A DNA stretch of 54,426 bases. It comes from Pseudomonas sp. AOB-7 (GTDB lineage Bacteria; Pseudomonadota; Gammaproteobacteria; Pseudomonadales; Pseudomonadaceae). Below are positions 1 to 7,254 of this stretch, one piece after another. The first letter of the stretch is position 1, and each line of letters begins with the position of its first letter. The position numbers and the translations under genes were made by a program. The notes below the pieces were generated by a model. The model worked only from the letters and a program-made list of their open reading frames with translations, was not told the DNA's origin and did not search any database. Location of the stretch: positions 20,305 through 74,730 of the forward strand of contig NZ_RFFK01000015.1 of the NCBI RefSeq assembly GCF_003696305.1. Direction: 5' to 3'.

Positions 1-536
1 TCCTGATAGGCGCGGGTGCGCAGGGCCACCTCGGTCAGCGGCTGCACGCCGGCATGGGTGCGACCGATGATCGCCAGGGCGCTGTCGTCGCGCACCTCCT
101 GGGCGGCACGCAGCTTGCCGACGCCCTCCTCGACGCTGATCAGGTCGTAGGATTTGCGGCCGAACTGGGCCGGCAACAAGGTGTCTTCGAGGGTCAATGC
201 GGCGACGCCGGCGCGCTCCAGCTCGATCACCGTGCGCATCGCGTTGAGCGCGTTGCCGTAGCCGTGGTCGGCGTCGGCGATCACCGGCAGGCGTGCCACC
301 CGGCCGATGCGGGTGGCCTGCTCGGCGAATTCGCTGAGGGTGATCAGGGCGACGTCCGGAGCGGCGAGCACCTGCAGCGAGGCGACCGAGCCACCGAGGA
401 TGCCGACCTCGAAGCCGAGATCGGCGGCGATGCGCGCCGACAGGGGGTCGAACACCGAGGCGGTGTGATAACAGGCGCGGCTGGCGAGCAACGCCCGGAA
501 GGCGTTGCGCAGTTCATGGTGACAGGCTTTCTGCAT
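1..536 (-). CDS. Oxaloacetate decarboxylase, isocitrate lyase/PEP mutase family (partial)
   Basis: The minus strand encodes 178 residues from an ATG at 536; the 3' part lies outside the window. The protein starts MQKACHHELRNAF and carries ASVFDPLSARIAADLGFE, GILGGSVASLQVLA and the metal-binding stretch VIADADHGYGNALN, all as I remember them in the Pseudomonas oxaloacetate decarboxylase (PA4872 type) of the isocitrate lyase/PEP mutase superfamily. Those enzymes are cytosolic, use Mg2+ and convert oxaloacetate to pyruvate and CO2. The Asp pair in ADADHG fits the superfamily's metal site. One visible difference is GRTHAG where the remembered family sequence has ARTNAE, so the substrate pocket may differ slightly. 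The gene is probably the native chromosomal neighbour left of the island. Missing its C-terminus only because of the window edge. Confidence 0.88.
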   Translation of the reverse strand, partial: MQKACHHELRNAFRALLASRACYHTASVFDPLSARIAADLGFEVGILGGSVASLQVLAAPDVALITLSEFAEQATRIGRVARLPVIADADHGYGNALNAMRTVIELERAGVAALTLEDTLLPAQFGRKSYDLISVEEGVGKLRAAQEVRDDSALAIIGRTHAGVQPLTEVALRTRAYQ

Positions 537-868
537 GGTCTGGTGTCCTGGTTTCGTATTGCTCAAGCTTGTGCAAGACCTGTACCCGAAGGCCGGAGCG
601 CCGCCGTTGCGGCGATTTGCCGGGCGCTGCCGACGCTGGAGTGGAGAGCGCACGCCACTACCCGGGCGAGGGATGGCGGAAATCCGCCGATGAACCGGCG
701 ATGACCGCCCGGCCCGGCAACAGCTCCGCGAATCCCTGAGCCGACTACCCAGCGGCCACCGGGCGCCTGGTGATTGCAGGCGTTCGCCCCTCGGCACAGC
801 CGTATAATGCCCCGCTGTCGTACCTCGCATGCCCATGGCGACTCCATGTGGCAAACCCAAGCACGACG
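537..868. other. Intergenic stretch, no gene seen
   Basis: This stretch lies between the oxaloacetate decarboxylase start and the first dusA remnant. Open frames here on both strands have no recognisable domain and no good ribosome-binding site. It probably holds the promoters of the flanking genes. Base composition shifts from GC-rich to clearly AT-rich after about 880. Confidence 0.5.
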
Positions 869-979
869 ATGACCGCACAATTGCAGAAAGACATTTCGAA
901 TCAGAACCTTATCAGCAGAAAGTTCAGCGTCGCGCCGATGATGGAATGGAAATATTTTTATTTAAATTCAAATAGATAG
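869..979 (+). pseudogene. dusA: 5' remnant of dusA (tRNA-dihydrouridine synthase A)
   Basis: An ATG at 869 opens 36 codons ending at a TAA/TAG-rich AT stretch. The peptide contains ISRKFSVAPMMEW, the hallmark N-terminus of DusA (usually SRRFSVAPMMDWTDRH), then leaves the family sequence at once (KYFYLNSNR and stop). DusA is a cytosolic flavoenzyme that reduces uridine in the tRNA D-loop; this fragment cannot work. Loss of similarity just after the MMEW codons is what integration of an element at the dusA attachment site gives. The surrounding 880-1010 is AT-rich compared with neighbours, which suggests the fragment's 5' part came with a mobile element rather than from the native gene. Confidence 0.72.
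923..950 (+). repeat. dusA attachment-site repeat, left copy
   Basis: This 28-bp segment encodes FSVAPMMEW and matches 22 of 28 positions with 15083-15110 in the same orientation. The two are about 14 kb apart. Direct repeats of the dusA 5' coding region are the expected attL/attR of elements carrying dusA-specific integrases. The imperfect match could reflect decay, or two different integration events. Confidence 0.55.
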
Positions 980-1013
980 ATAAAGTCACGAACTAAATTC
1001 AGCAAATTCTTAG

Positions 1014-1335
1014 GGAACCTCTGAAGAAGACTTCCCGAATCTGGTGAAATGCGCCGGCCCGGTTGCCCGAGTTTCCCGATGCAGCAGGTGACCTTCACCG
1101 AAACCGAGTACGCCGGCAAACGCAGGCAGATCCGCAGGGAATTGTTCCTGATCGAGGTGGATCAAGTGGTACCGTGGAAGGGCTTGTTTACCCAGGTCGA
1201 ATGGAGGAAGCGCTGTATGAAACCACCATCCTGCGGCAGTTCGCCGGCCTGAGCCTGGAGCACATTCCCGATGAAGCCACCATCTTCAACGTCCGCCGTC
1301 TGCTGGACAAGCACGCTGGGATTCTGACGATGCCT
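1014..1335 (+). mobile_element. Truncated IS5-family element (transposase 5' part with internal deletion)
   Basis: The segment starts with a terminal repeat like GGAACCTCTGAAGAAG, preceded by TTAG, a typical IS5-family target. From about 1080 it encodes MQQVTFTETEYAGKRRQ, then LFLIEVDQVVPWKGL, which is the classic N-terminus of IS5-group transposases. An internal deletion then shifts the frame: the next part (frame 2) reads EALYETTILRQFAGLSL, IPDEATIFNVRRLLDKHAG and stops resembling the family at about 1325. The catalytic core and right end are missing, so it is inactive. The related, longer copy at 34293-35441 shares the terminal-repeat region. It sits just inside the left dusA repeat. Confidence 0.8.
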
Positions 1336-1818
1336 CGGTGGTGGCAGCCTTCATGCCTCCTGTTCCCCTAAGCAACTCCGCGCCCCCCTTCTCCGGACGC
1401 TTCCAACTGATCCATCAACAGACCGGCAAACCTGTTGCGTGGTCGAGCGGCGGGTGGATTGCCATCGACACAACAGATGCAGGAGGTATGACCTCCTGGG
1501 CCATTCACGACGCCTCTGAAGCCCTGCGTACCGATCTGGTTCAGGGAGACGAGCAATGAGCAATGAGCAATGAGCAATGAGCAATCAGCCAAGTCTCTCC
1601 CGAGATGGTATGAGCCCGCTGGCAAGGGCCATCCAGTACGTTTGGTGGGCTGGTCGGCTGGTCATTGGCTCAAGCGCCTCGATGTCGAAAGCGGCGAGCT
1701 CCCGACATGTCAGGCCATGCTGATCAGCAACGAGCCCCACCTCAATGCCGCGAACAGCCTGGCCGAGCGAATGGACTACCCGGCTCCGGTAGACATCCCC
1801 GTCATATGCTTGAGCTAA
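1336..1818 (+). pseudogene. Fragmentary coding sequence of unknown origin, interrupted by a 7-bp tandem repeat
   Basis: Two successive open frames (1338-1559 and 1570-1818) are joined through the tandem repeat at 1551-1585. The first contains SNSAPPFSGRFQLIHQQTGKPVA, which faintly recalls the segment that joins PAAR or VgrG proteins to their effectors in type VI secretion (a receiver loop before a toxin), but I cannot confirm it. The second (RWYEPAGKGHPVRLVGW and on) is not recognised. The lack of a ribosome-binding site, the position beside a truncated IS and the break at the repeat suggest gene debris. Confidence 0.3.
1551..1585 (+). repeat. Five tandem copies of the heptamer GAGCAAT
   Basis: The unit GAGCAAT is repeated exactly five times (35 bp). 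As 7 is not a multiple of 3, changes in copy number would shift the frame between the two fragments on either side. Both flanking fragments look degenerate, so a functional switch is unlikely. Confidence 0.9.
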
Positions 1819-1863
1819 CGAAGTGCATGGGGTCAGCGTCCTGCCTGTTCGCACTTCGTTAGC
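1814..1863. repeat. Perfect 13-bp inverted repeat with 24-nt loop
   Basis: GCTAACGAAGTGC at 1814-1826 is matched exactly by its reverse complement at 1851-1863. No T-run follows on either strand, so it is not a classic intrinsic terminator. It lies just downstream of the LolA-like gene that ends at 1931 on the minus strand and could still halt or stabilise that transcript. The arms end in CTAAC/GTTAG but lack the internal boxes of an integron attC site. Confidence 0.6.
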
Positions 1864-1930
1864 CCAGAGACCGGAGAACATTTCGGTAGCGGCCATCTGC
1901 CAACATTACATCATTCACTGACGCCCCCGG

Positions 1931-2683
1931 TTAGACCGCAGAATTACCTTTAGACGAGTAGCTGACGTTGCTCAGGTCTATCGATACCAACAGGTCCGTC
2001 GTGATAGCCCTGCCGTTTGAGTCTCGTCGATATGCTCTGCGCTTGCTTGGCATGAGGATCCCACTGGCCGAGATGTAGTCATGCACATACTGGGCAGCCG
2101 GAATGCCGCCACTGACCTCGACGGTATAGTCATGCCGACGCAGGAGGAAGTCGTCGCCGAAGTAGAAGTCCTGCACCTGGCAATGAGTCGCGACATCCTC
2201 GGGAAAGCGAACCCTCAAGCGGCGCCAGCGCTCGGCCCCTTCCTGCCAGGGCTCGATTTCCTCGGCCAGTACCCCCGGCATGCAGAACAGGAAGGGCATG
2301 GTGAGGTAGGACCAGAGCGCATAGCCATTGAAGTAGGCACGATGCAGCGGATCCCAGGGAGTCGTTTCGCCGTGCCCCAGAAACGAGCGTCTCGGATCGA
2401 GGCGCTCTGCCACCACCTGGCCCTCGGTCGTCTCGATGGCGATGCGCCCGGGAGTGTAGGCCGTACGCTGATTGGGCGCACCGAAAGGCATTACCGCGGC
2501 GCGCTGCTCGTGCAGCCAGACCGACATCCGACGCGACTGGCTGTCCTGCCTCAACCCCTTCATGTCCCATAACGCGCCACTGCTGGTGATACTGGCCTCC
2601 ACGAGGTCGAACTGGCGCCAGCGTTCGACACCGCCATGGGCGTCCAGCACCCGATCAAGCAGTTCAGAATCCCGGTTGCTCAT
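1931..2683 (-). CDS. Conserved hypothetical protein, probable lipid-binding (LolA-like) fold
   Basis: The 250-residue protein has no signal peptide or membrane segment. It starts MSNRDSELLDRVLDAHGGVERWR, a pattern common in cytosolic proteins distantly like the LolA/outer-membrane lipoprotein-sorting fold ('hypothetical protein' in many Pseudomonas, Rhodococcus and rhizobial genomes). Conserved-looking blocks include WDPLHRAYFNGYALWSYLT and VQDFYFGDDFLLRRHDY. It is the last gene of a four-gene operon, starting 1 bp after the stop of the upstream hydrolase, so translation is probably coupled. Function unknown; the company of an SDR and a dehalogenase-like hydrolase suggests a role with a small hydrophobic compound. 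This is inference only. Confidence 0.75.
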   Translation of the reverse strand: MSNRDSELLDRVLDAHGGVERWRQFDLVEASITSSGALWDMKGLRQDSQSRRMSVWLHEQRAAVMPFGAPNQRTAYTPGRIAIETTEGQVVAERLDPRRSFLGHGETTPWDPLHRAYFNGYALWSYLTMPFLFCMPGVLAEEIEPWQEGAERWRRLRVRFPEDVATHCQVQDFYFGDDFLLRRHDYTVEVSGGIPAAQYVHDYISASGILMPSKRRAYRRDSNGRAITTDLLVSIDLSNVSYSSKGNSAV

Positions 2684-2684
2684 G

Positions 2685-3587
2685 TCATTGCCCTCCCTCG
2701 AGGAGCTGTTGCCCGAGCACCGCCCTGATGCGAGCGGCGATGTAATCGCAGTGGGTCTCCAAGGCGAAGTGTCCGGTCTCCAGCAGTTCGATCACCGCGT
2801 GCGGCACGTCGCGGGCGAACGCCTCGGCACCGGCCGGCAGGAAGAACGGGTCGTTGCGCCCCCATATGACCAAGACCGGGAAGTCGCTCCTGCGCAGCCA
2901 GGCCTGGAACGCCGGGTACTGCTTTATGTTGTTGGCGTAGTCCAGGATGAGATCGAGCTGAATGTCTTTAACGCCAGGCCATTCGAGAAGGGTGTAGTCG
3001 AGCATTATGGCTTCCGGGGCGATCAACTCCGGGTCGGAGACGCCGGTGAGGTACTGCCAGCCGGTGGCCTCGGCGCTCAGTAGCGCGTCGCGGATTGCCT
3101 TGCGATTGGCGACAGACGGATCGGACCAGTATGCCCGTACCGGCGCCCAGGCCTCGCTGAGCCCCTCTTCATAGGCGTTACCATTCTGCGAGATCAGCCC
3201 GGTTATCCGCTGCGGCTGCAGCAATGCCAGGTGCAGCCCTATGGGCGCCCCGTAGTCGAACAGGTAGAGAGCGTAGCGCTGCAGTCCCAACTCGCTGGTG
3301 AAGGCCGCCAGGGTCTCGGCAATCCGCGCGAAACTGTAGACGTAGCCTCGCTCGACGGGGACCTGGGTAAAGCCGAAGCCCGGAAAGTCGGGGGCATAGA
3401 CATGGAAGTGCTCGGCCAGCAGCGGCAACAGATGGCGGAACTGATGCGAAGAGCTGGGGAAACCATGGAGCAGGAGCAGCGGCGGCAGCCCAGACCGACC
3501 CGCCTCACGGTAGAAGAGGCGCACACCATCGACCTCGAGGTAACGATGGCGCACGGCTGTCGAAGATAAAGAGATCGCTTCATGCAT
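2685..3587 (-). CDS. Alpha/beta hydrolase, haloalkane dehalogenase/epoxide hydrolase type
   Basis: A 300-residue alpha/beta-hydrolase. LLLLHGFPSSSHQFR (about residues 37-51) gives the HG oxyanion motif. The nucleophile elbow is YLFDYGAPIGLHLAL with Asp111 rather than Ser, which is the mark of haloalkane dehalogenases, epoxide hydrolases and fluoroacetate dehalogenases. An acid residue lies in VIWGRNDPFF and the catalytic His in ETGHFALETH near the C-terminus. No signal peptide, so cytosolic. It is third in the operon read from 4998 and abuts the next gene by 1 bp. True substrate unknown: an ester or lactone is unlikely given the Asp nucleophile; an epoxide or haloalkane is likelier. Confidence 0.85.
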   Translation of the reverse strand: MHEAISLSSTAVRHRYLEVDGVRLFYREAGRSGLPPLLLLHGFPSSSHQFRHLLPLLAEHFHVYAPDFPGFGFTQVPVERGYVYSFARIAETLAAFTSELGLQRYALYLFDYGAPIGLHLALLQPQRITGLISQNGNAYEEGLSEAWAPVRAYWSDPSVANRKAIRDALLSAEATGWQYLTGVSDPELIAPEAIMLDYTLLEWPGVKDIQLDLILDYANNIKQYPAFQAWLRRSDFPVLVIWGRNDPFFLPAGAEAFARDVPHAVIELLETGHFALETHCDYIAARIRAVLGQQLLEGGQ

Positions 3588-3634
3588 GGCGGATCACCTG
3601 ACTGGGTCGCCCCCGAGAGTCGGGCCTGAGTGGG

Positions 3635-4114
3635 TTAGAGTCCAAGCGCCGCAAGCCCGGAGTGGTCATCCGGACGGCAGCCCAGAGGCCAGCGTAATTT
3701 GTGCTCCGCCTCGCTGATCGGCAGGTCGTTGAGGCAGGCATAGCGATTGACCATCAGATCATCCTCGGCAAACTCCCAGTTCTCGTTGCCGTAGGAAGGG
3801 AACCAGTTCCCCAAGTCATCTCGCCACTCGTAGGCGTAGCGCACGGCGATGCGGTTGTGGGTGAAGGCCCAGCGCTCCTTGATCAGGCGGTAGTCGAGCT
3901 CCCTCGCCCATTTGCGCACGAGGAAAGCACGGGCCTGCTCGCGCCCCCCGATGAACTCGACACGGTTACGCCAGCCTGTGTGCTGGCTGTGGGCCAGAGC
4001 GACTGCCGCGGGATCGCGGCTGTTCCAGCCATCTTCGACCAGGCGGACTTTCTGCAGCGCCGTCTCGTGGGTGAAGGGCGGCAGCGGTGGGCGGATCTCG
4101 CTAGGCGTGGACAT
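3635..4114 (-). CDS. DUF1348 (NTF2-like) family protein
   Basis: The 159-residue protein carries the DUF1348 pattern: LVEDGWNSRDPAAVALAH, RNRVEFIGGREQARAFL, KWARELDYRLIKERWAF, IAVRYAYEWRDDLGNWF and SYGNENWEF. The family adopts a nuclear transport factor 2-like cone fold that often holds small hydrophobic ligands or acts as a small enzyme (SnoaL-like); no reaction is established for this family. Cytosolic. It lies 83 bp downstream of the SDR gene and 47 bp upstream of the hydrolase gene, all co-directional, so it belongs to the same transcript. Confidence 0.88.
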   Translation of the reverse strand: MSTPSEIRPPLPPFTHETALQKVRLVEDGWNSRDPAAVALAHSQHTGWRNRVEFIGGREQARAFLVRKWARELDYRLIKERWAFTHNRIAVRYAYEWRDDLGNWFPSYGNENWEFAEDDLMVNRYACLNDLPISEAEHKLRWPLGCRPDDHSGLAALGL

Positions 4115-4197
4115 GTCTGCACCTCATTCGGTGATTCCTGCGTCGTTGTGCCATGGCAGGCGGCTGACACGCTGCCGCCCGCACGGTCGATCATCGC

Positions 4198-4998
4198 TCA
4201 GGCCCGGCGATAGCGCTGCGCCACCGACTGGCGGGAGAGATTGGGAATGAGCTTCTGCCGCGCCGCTTCATAGGCCTGCCAGTCCGCCAGCTCGGGCAAA
4301 GAGGGAATAGTGAACAACTCGCCCTGATCGAAGCCGGCCAGCGCTGCGTCCACCAGGTCGTCCGCCTGCATGACGATCTCCCGCGGCAGGGCATCCACCG
4401 GCGTTCCGGCTGCCGTCCAGAACTCGGTGGCGACCGCCCCAGGGACGACGGCCTGGATACGCACGCCCTTGCCCGCCAGCTCGTGATGCAGGGATTGGCT
4501 GAAGGCCAGCACGAATGCCTTGGTTGCGCCATATACCCCGTTGAGTATCTCGGGGGCGATCCCCACGATCGAGGCAATGTTGATGATGGCACCCCGCCCC
4601 TGCTCCACGAACCCCGGCGCAGCGGCATGGGCCAGGCGGGTCAGGGCGGTCACGTTGAGCTCGATCATCCGGGTCATCGCATCCACGTCCGAGTCGAGCA
4701 GTGCCGAGGTCGCGCCGACTCCCGCGTTGTTGACCAACAGTGAGACATCGCCGCGCTCGCGCAACTGTCGCTCCACCAGGGCAAGCCCTTGCCTGTCGCC
4801 CAGATCGGCGACCAGCACTTCGACGCGCCGGCCCGTCTTCTCGTGCAGACACTGCGCCAACCGATCCAGACGCTGATGGGAGCGCGCGACCAGAATCAGG
4901 TCATGGCCGCGGGCAGCCAACCGCTTGGCGTAGAGCGCGCCGATGCCGGACGATGCGCCAGTGATCAGCGCGGTGCCCTGGGAAGCCTGGGTGGTCAT
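4198..4998 (-). CDS. Short-chain dehydrogenase/reductase
   Basis: Classical SDR of 266 residues. The nucleotide-binding TGASSGIG lies at 13-20, NNAG at 90-93, catalytic Ser143 in NIASIVG and the YxxxK pair at Tyr156/Lys160 (VYGATKAF). No obvious acidic residue follows the second strand (LVARSHQRLDRL), and the Arg there suggests preference for NADP(H). First gene of the operon 4998 to 1931 and divergent from the GlxA-type regulator at 5118, which is the likely controller. The substrate cannot be read from the sequence. Confidence 0.9.
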   Translation of the reverse strand: MTTQASQGTALITGASSGIGALYAKRLAARGHDLILVARSHQRLDRLAQCLHEKTGRRVEVLVADLGDRQGLALVERQLRERGDVSLLVNNAGVGATSALLDSDVDAMTRMIELNVTALTRLAHAAAPGFVEQGRGAIINIASIVGIAPEILNGVYGATKAFVLAFSQSLHHELAGKGVRIQAVVPGAVATEFWTAAGTPVDALPREIVMQADDLVDAALAGFDQGELFTIPSLPELADWQAYEAARQKLIPNLSRQSVAQRYRRA

Positions 4999-5078
4999 AA
5001 GCGTTTCTCCTGATGAGTTGCGAAGGGATTGGAAGAGGAACTTTCACAGGAGCGTATCCGGCCTTGTGGATGACTCAA

Positions 5079-5106
5079 ATGTCATATATACGTCTTTTAA
5101 AGACAT
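5079..5106. promoter_or_regulatory. Inverted repeats in the SDR/regulator divergent promoter
   Basis: The 119-bp gap between the divergent starts at 4998 and 5118 has a small palindrome GTCTT-TTA-AAGAC (5092-5104) and a wider pair ATGTC/GACAT (5079-5083 and 5102-5106). The AT-rich TCATATATAC between them could supply a -10 element. It is a candidate operator for the AraC-type regulator encoded at 5118. No experimental support. Confidence 0.35.
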
Positions 5107-5117
5107 GACCCGCGCAA

Positions 5118-6083
5118 GTGAGCAAACAGGTGCATCACGTAGGCTTCGTGGTATTTCCCAACTTCCAGGTCATGAGCCTGGCCGCCGTTTCGGCCTTCGA
5201 AATGGCCAACATCGCCATCGGCGAGGCCTTCTACGGCATGCACCTGCTATCCGAGCAGGGCGGTCCGGTGCTTTCGTCGGCCGGTTTTGCGGTTGTAACC
5301 GAAGCCTTCGGCAAGAGGGCGCTGGATACGCTGGTGGTCGGCGCCGCCACCTATATCCAGCCGTCCTCGCCGGGGTTGCTGGACTTCGTGCGCCAGTCCG
5401 TGAGCAAGTCGCGGCGAGTCGCGGCGCCCTGTACCGGCGCCTTCACCCTGGCCGAAGCCGGCGTCCTCGATGGTCGCCGGGCCACCACGCACTGGTTCTT
5501 CGCTCGTGACCTGAAAAGACGCTATCCGAAGGTACGCCTGGAGGAGGACCGCATCTTCATCGTCGACGGCAACCTGTGGACCTCGGCCGGCATGAGCGCG
5601 GTGATCGATCTGACGCTGGCCATGATCGAGCAGGATCTCGGCCCTGAGATCGCTCGCAGCGTGGCCAAAAGCCTGGTGGTCTACCACCGGCGTGCTGGCG
5701 GACAGTCGCAGTTCTCCGCGCTGGCGAAGCTGAGGCCGAAGTCCGACCGAATTCAGAAGGCCCTGGATTACGCCAAGCAGAACCTGCAGAACCGCCTGGC
5801 GGTAGACGAGCTCGCCGAGGCCGCCAACCTCAGTCCCCGCCAGTTCAGCCGGGCCTTCAGGGCCGAGACCGGCCAATCACCGGCCAAGGCGGTCGAGAGC
5901 CTGCGCCTCGAGGCGGCCCGCCTGCTGATCGAGAGGGGCCGCCTGTCGATGGATCGTATCGCCGTGGAAACCGGCTTCGCGGATCGCGAAAGGATGCGCA
6001 AGGCCTTCCTCAGGGCCTTCGGCCAGCCGCCGCAGATGCTTAGGCGCGCTTCCCGCGCCACCGCGCAGCAGGTCGACGCATAA
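5118..6083 (+). CDS. GlxA-family transcriptional regulator (DJ-1/PfpI domain plus AraC HTH)
   Basis: The 321-residue protein starts at GTG 5118 and has two parts. Residues 5-190 form a DJ-1/PfpI-like domain (VGFVVFPNFQVMSLA, nucleophile-elbow Cys105 in AAPCTGAF). Residues 215-315 hold a double AraC/XylS helix-turn-helix (LAVDELAEAANLSPRQFSRAF, then MDRIAVETGFADRERMRKAF). Members such as GlxA, ArgR/CdhR-type and FtrA regulate catabolic genes, sensing an amidated or small ligand. It is divergent from the SDR operon and therefore its likely regulator. The ribosome-binding site is weak. Its last 316 bp are overlapped antisense by the reading frame of the quinone reductase at 5768-7147. Confidence 0.9.
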   Translation: MSKQVHHVGFVVFPNFQVMSLAAVSAFEMANIAIGEAFYGMHLLSEQGGPVLSSAGFAVVTEAFGKRALDTLVVGAATYIQPSSPGLLDFVRQSVSKSRRVAAPCTGAFTLAEAGVLDGRRATTHWFFARDLKRRYPKVRLEEDRIFIVDGNLWTSAGMSAVIDLTLAMIEQDLGPEIARSVAKSLVVYHRRAGGQSQFSALAKLRPKSDRIQKALDYAKQNLQNRLAVDELAEAANLSPRQFSRAFRAETGQSPAKAVESLRLEAARLLIERGRLSMDRIAVETGFADRERMRKAFLRAFGQPPQMLRRASRATAQQVDA

Positions 6084-7147
6084 CCCGAGCCTGAATCAGG
6101 CGGTAACCAGCACGGCCCAAGCAGCGACGGCTTCACCGCCGGAGCGGATTCGCCCACCAGATCGATCACCGTCTTGCCCACCCCGGAGCCCTCGGCGACC
6201 TGGCGGAAGGCCTCGTTCACCTCGTGCAGCCCAAAACGATGGCTATCGACCCGGATTGCCAGTTGCCCGGCGTCGGCCAATGCGGCGGCCTCGCGCAGGA
6301 TGGCGCCATGGTGCTCACGCCCGCGCCCGTCGAGCAACGGCATCAGGGTGAACACTCCCGAGTAGCTGGCCCCCCTGAACGACAGCGGTGCGAGGCTGTG
6401 CTGACCCCAGCCCAGGCAACTGAGCACGTGCCCGGTATAGGGCCGCACCGAACGGAACGCGGCATCCAGCGTGTCGCCACCGACCGTGTCGTAGACAATA
6501 TCGAAGCCTTCGCCGGCCGTATGCCGCTCGACATAGTCTTCCACGGCCTCGGCTCGGTAATCGATGGCCGTGGCTCCCAGCGCACGGAGGAAGTCGAGAC
6601 TGCCCGCCGAGCCGGTGGCAAAGACCTCGGCACCACGGGCCTGGGCCAGCTGTATGGCTGCCTGGCCGACGCCCCCCGCTCCACCATGCACCAGAACACG
6701 TTGGCCGGCATGGACATTGGCGCGATCCACCAACCCCTCCCATGCCGTGATGAATACCAGGGGCAATGCGGCAGCCTCGCGCATGCTCAGCTGTCGCGGC
6801 TTCGGCGCGATCAGGCGGGCATCGACGGCGATGTACTCGGCCATGCCGCCCTGGTTGCCACCGACTCCTCCGGCCATACCGAAAACTTCCATCCCGGGAG
6901 CGAAGCCTGCAACCCCCGCCCCTAGCTCAATGACAGTCCCAGCCAGGTCCAGTCCGAGCACGGCAGGCAGGGTCTGGCGGGCATGGGCCGCCGCGCCGGA
7001 GGCAATTTTGGTATCCAGAGGATTGACTCCGGCGGTGTGAACCCTGACCAGCACCTGCCCAGCGGCAGGTACCGGACGAGCCAGACGACGCACAGCCAGA
7101 GGGGCCTGGGCGGACTCCGCGATGGCGGCAAGCATGCTGTGATTCAT
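5768..7147 (-). CDS. NADPH:quinone reductase/zinc-type alcohol dehydrogenase, with an aberrant C-terminal read-through
   Basis: Residues 1-330 are a complete medium-chain reductase of the quinone oxidoreductase type: GroES-like N-terminus (VLVRVHTAGVNPLDTKIASG), EYIAVDARLIAPKP, the Rossmann motif VHGGAGGVGQAAIQLA, IVYDTVGGDTLDAAF, and the usual end GVGKTVIDLVGE at about 6155. No zinc-ligand Cys cluster is seen, fitting the zinc-free quinone reductases. The frame then lacks a stop and runs about 125 more residues (Ser/Arg/Leu-rich) antisense through the 3' end of the GlxA-type gene, ending at 5768. That tail is not a known domain and probably arose by loss of the normal stop. Divergent from the LysR gene at 7255. 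Confidence 0.85.
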   Translation of the reverse strand: MNHSMLAAIAESAQAPLAVRRLARPVPAAGQVLVRVHTAGVNPLDTKIASGAAAHARQTLPAVLGLDLAGTVIELGAGVAGFAPGMEVFGMAGGVGGNQGGMAEYIAVDARLIAPKPRQLSMREAAALPLVFITAWEGLVDRANVHAGQRVLVHGGAGGVGQAAIQLAQARGAEVFATGSAGSLDFLRALGATAIDYRAEAVEDYVERHTAGEGFDIVYDTVGGDTLDAAFRSVRPYTGHVLSCLGWGQHSLAPLSFRGASYSGVFTLMPLLDGRGREHHGAILREAAALADAGQLAIRVDSHRFGLHEVNEAFRQVAEGSGVGKTVIDLVGESAPAVKPSLLGPCWLPPDSGSGYASTCCAVAREARLSICGGWPKALRKALRILSRSAKPVSTAIRSIDRRPLSISRRAASRRRLSTALAGDWPVSALKARLNWRGLRLAASASSSTARRFCRFCLA

Positions 7148-7254
7148 GATGGCGAACCCTGTGTGGTTGAACGCTTACAGGTTGCCGTCCTCGTCGCATT
7201 CCGATAAGAACTAGAAAGTGGATATCACTCATTCCAAGAGGAGACCTAATTGCG

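Noticed and set aside
1814..1863. Integron attC site
   Set aside because: The arms end in CTAAC/GTTAG, but the inner boxes and the unpaired bases of attC sites are missing and no integron integrase or cassette array is present.
5247..5876. Long minus-strand open frame inside the GlxA-type gene as a separate gene
   Set aside because: It has no start signal or family features and lies wholly antisense to a well-supported gene; high GC makes such frames common.
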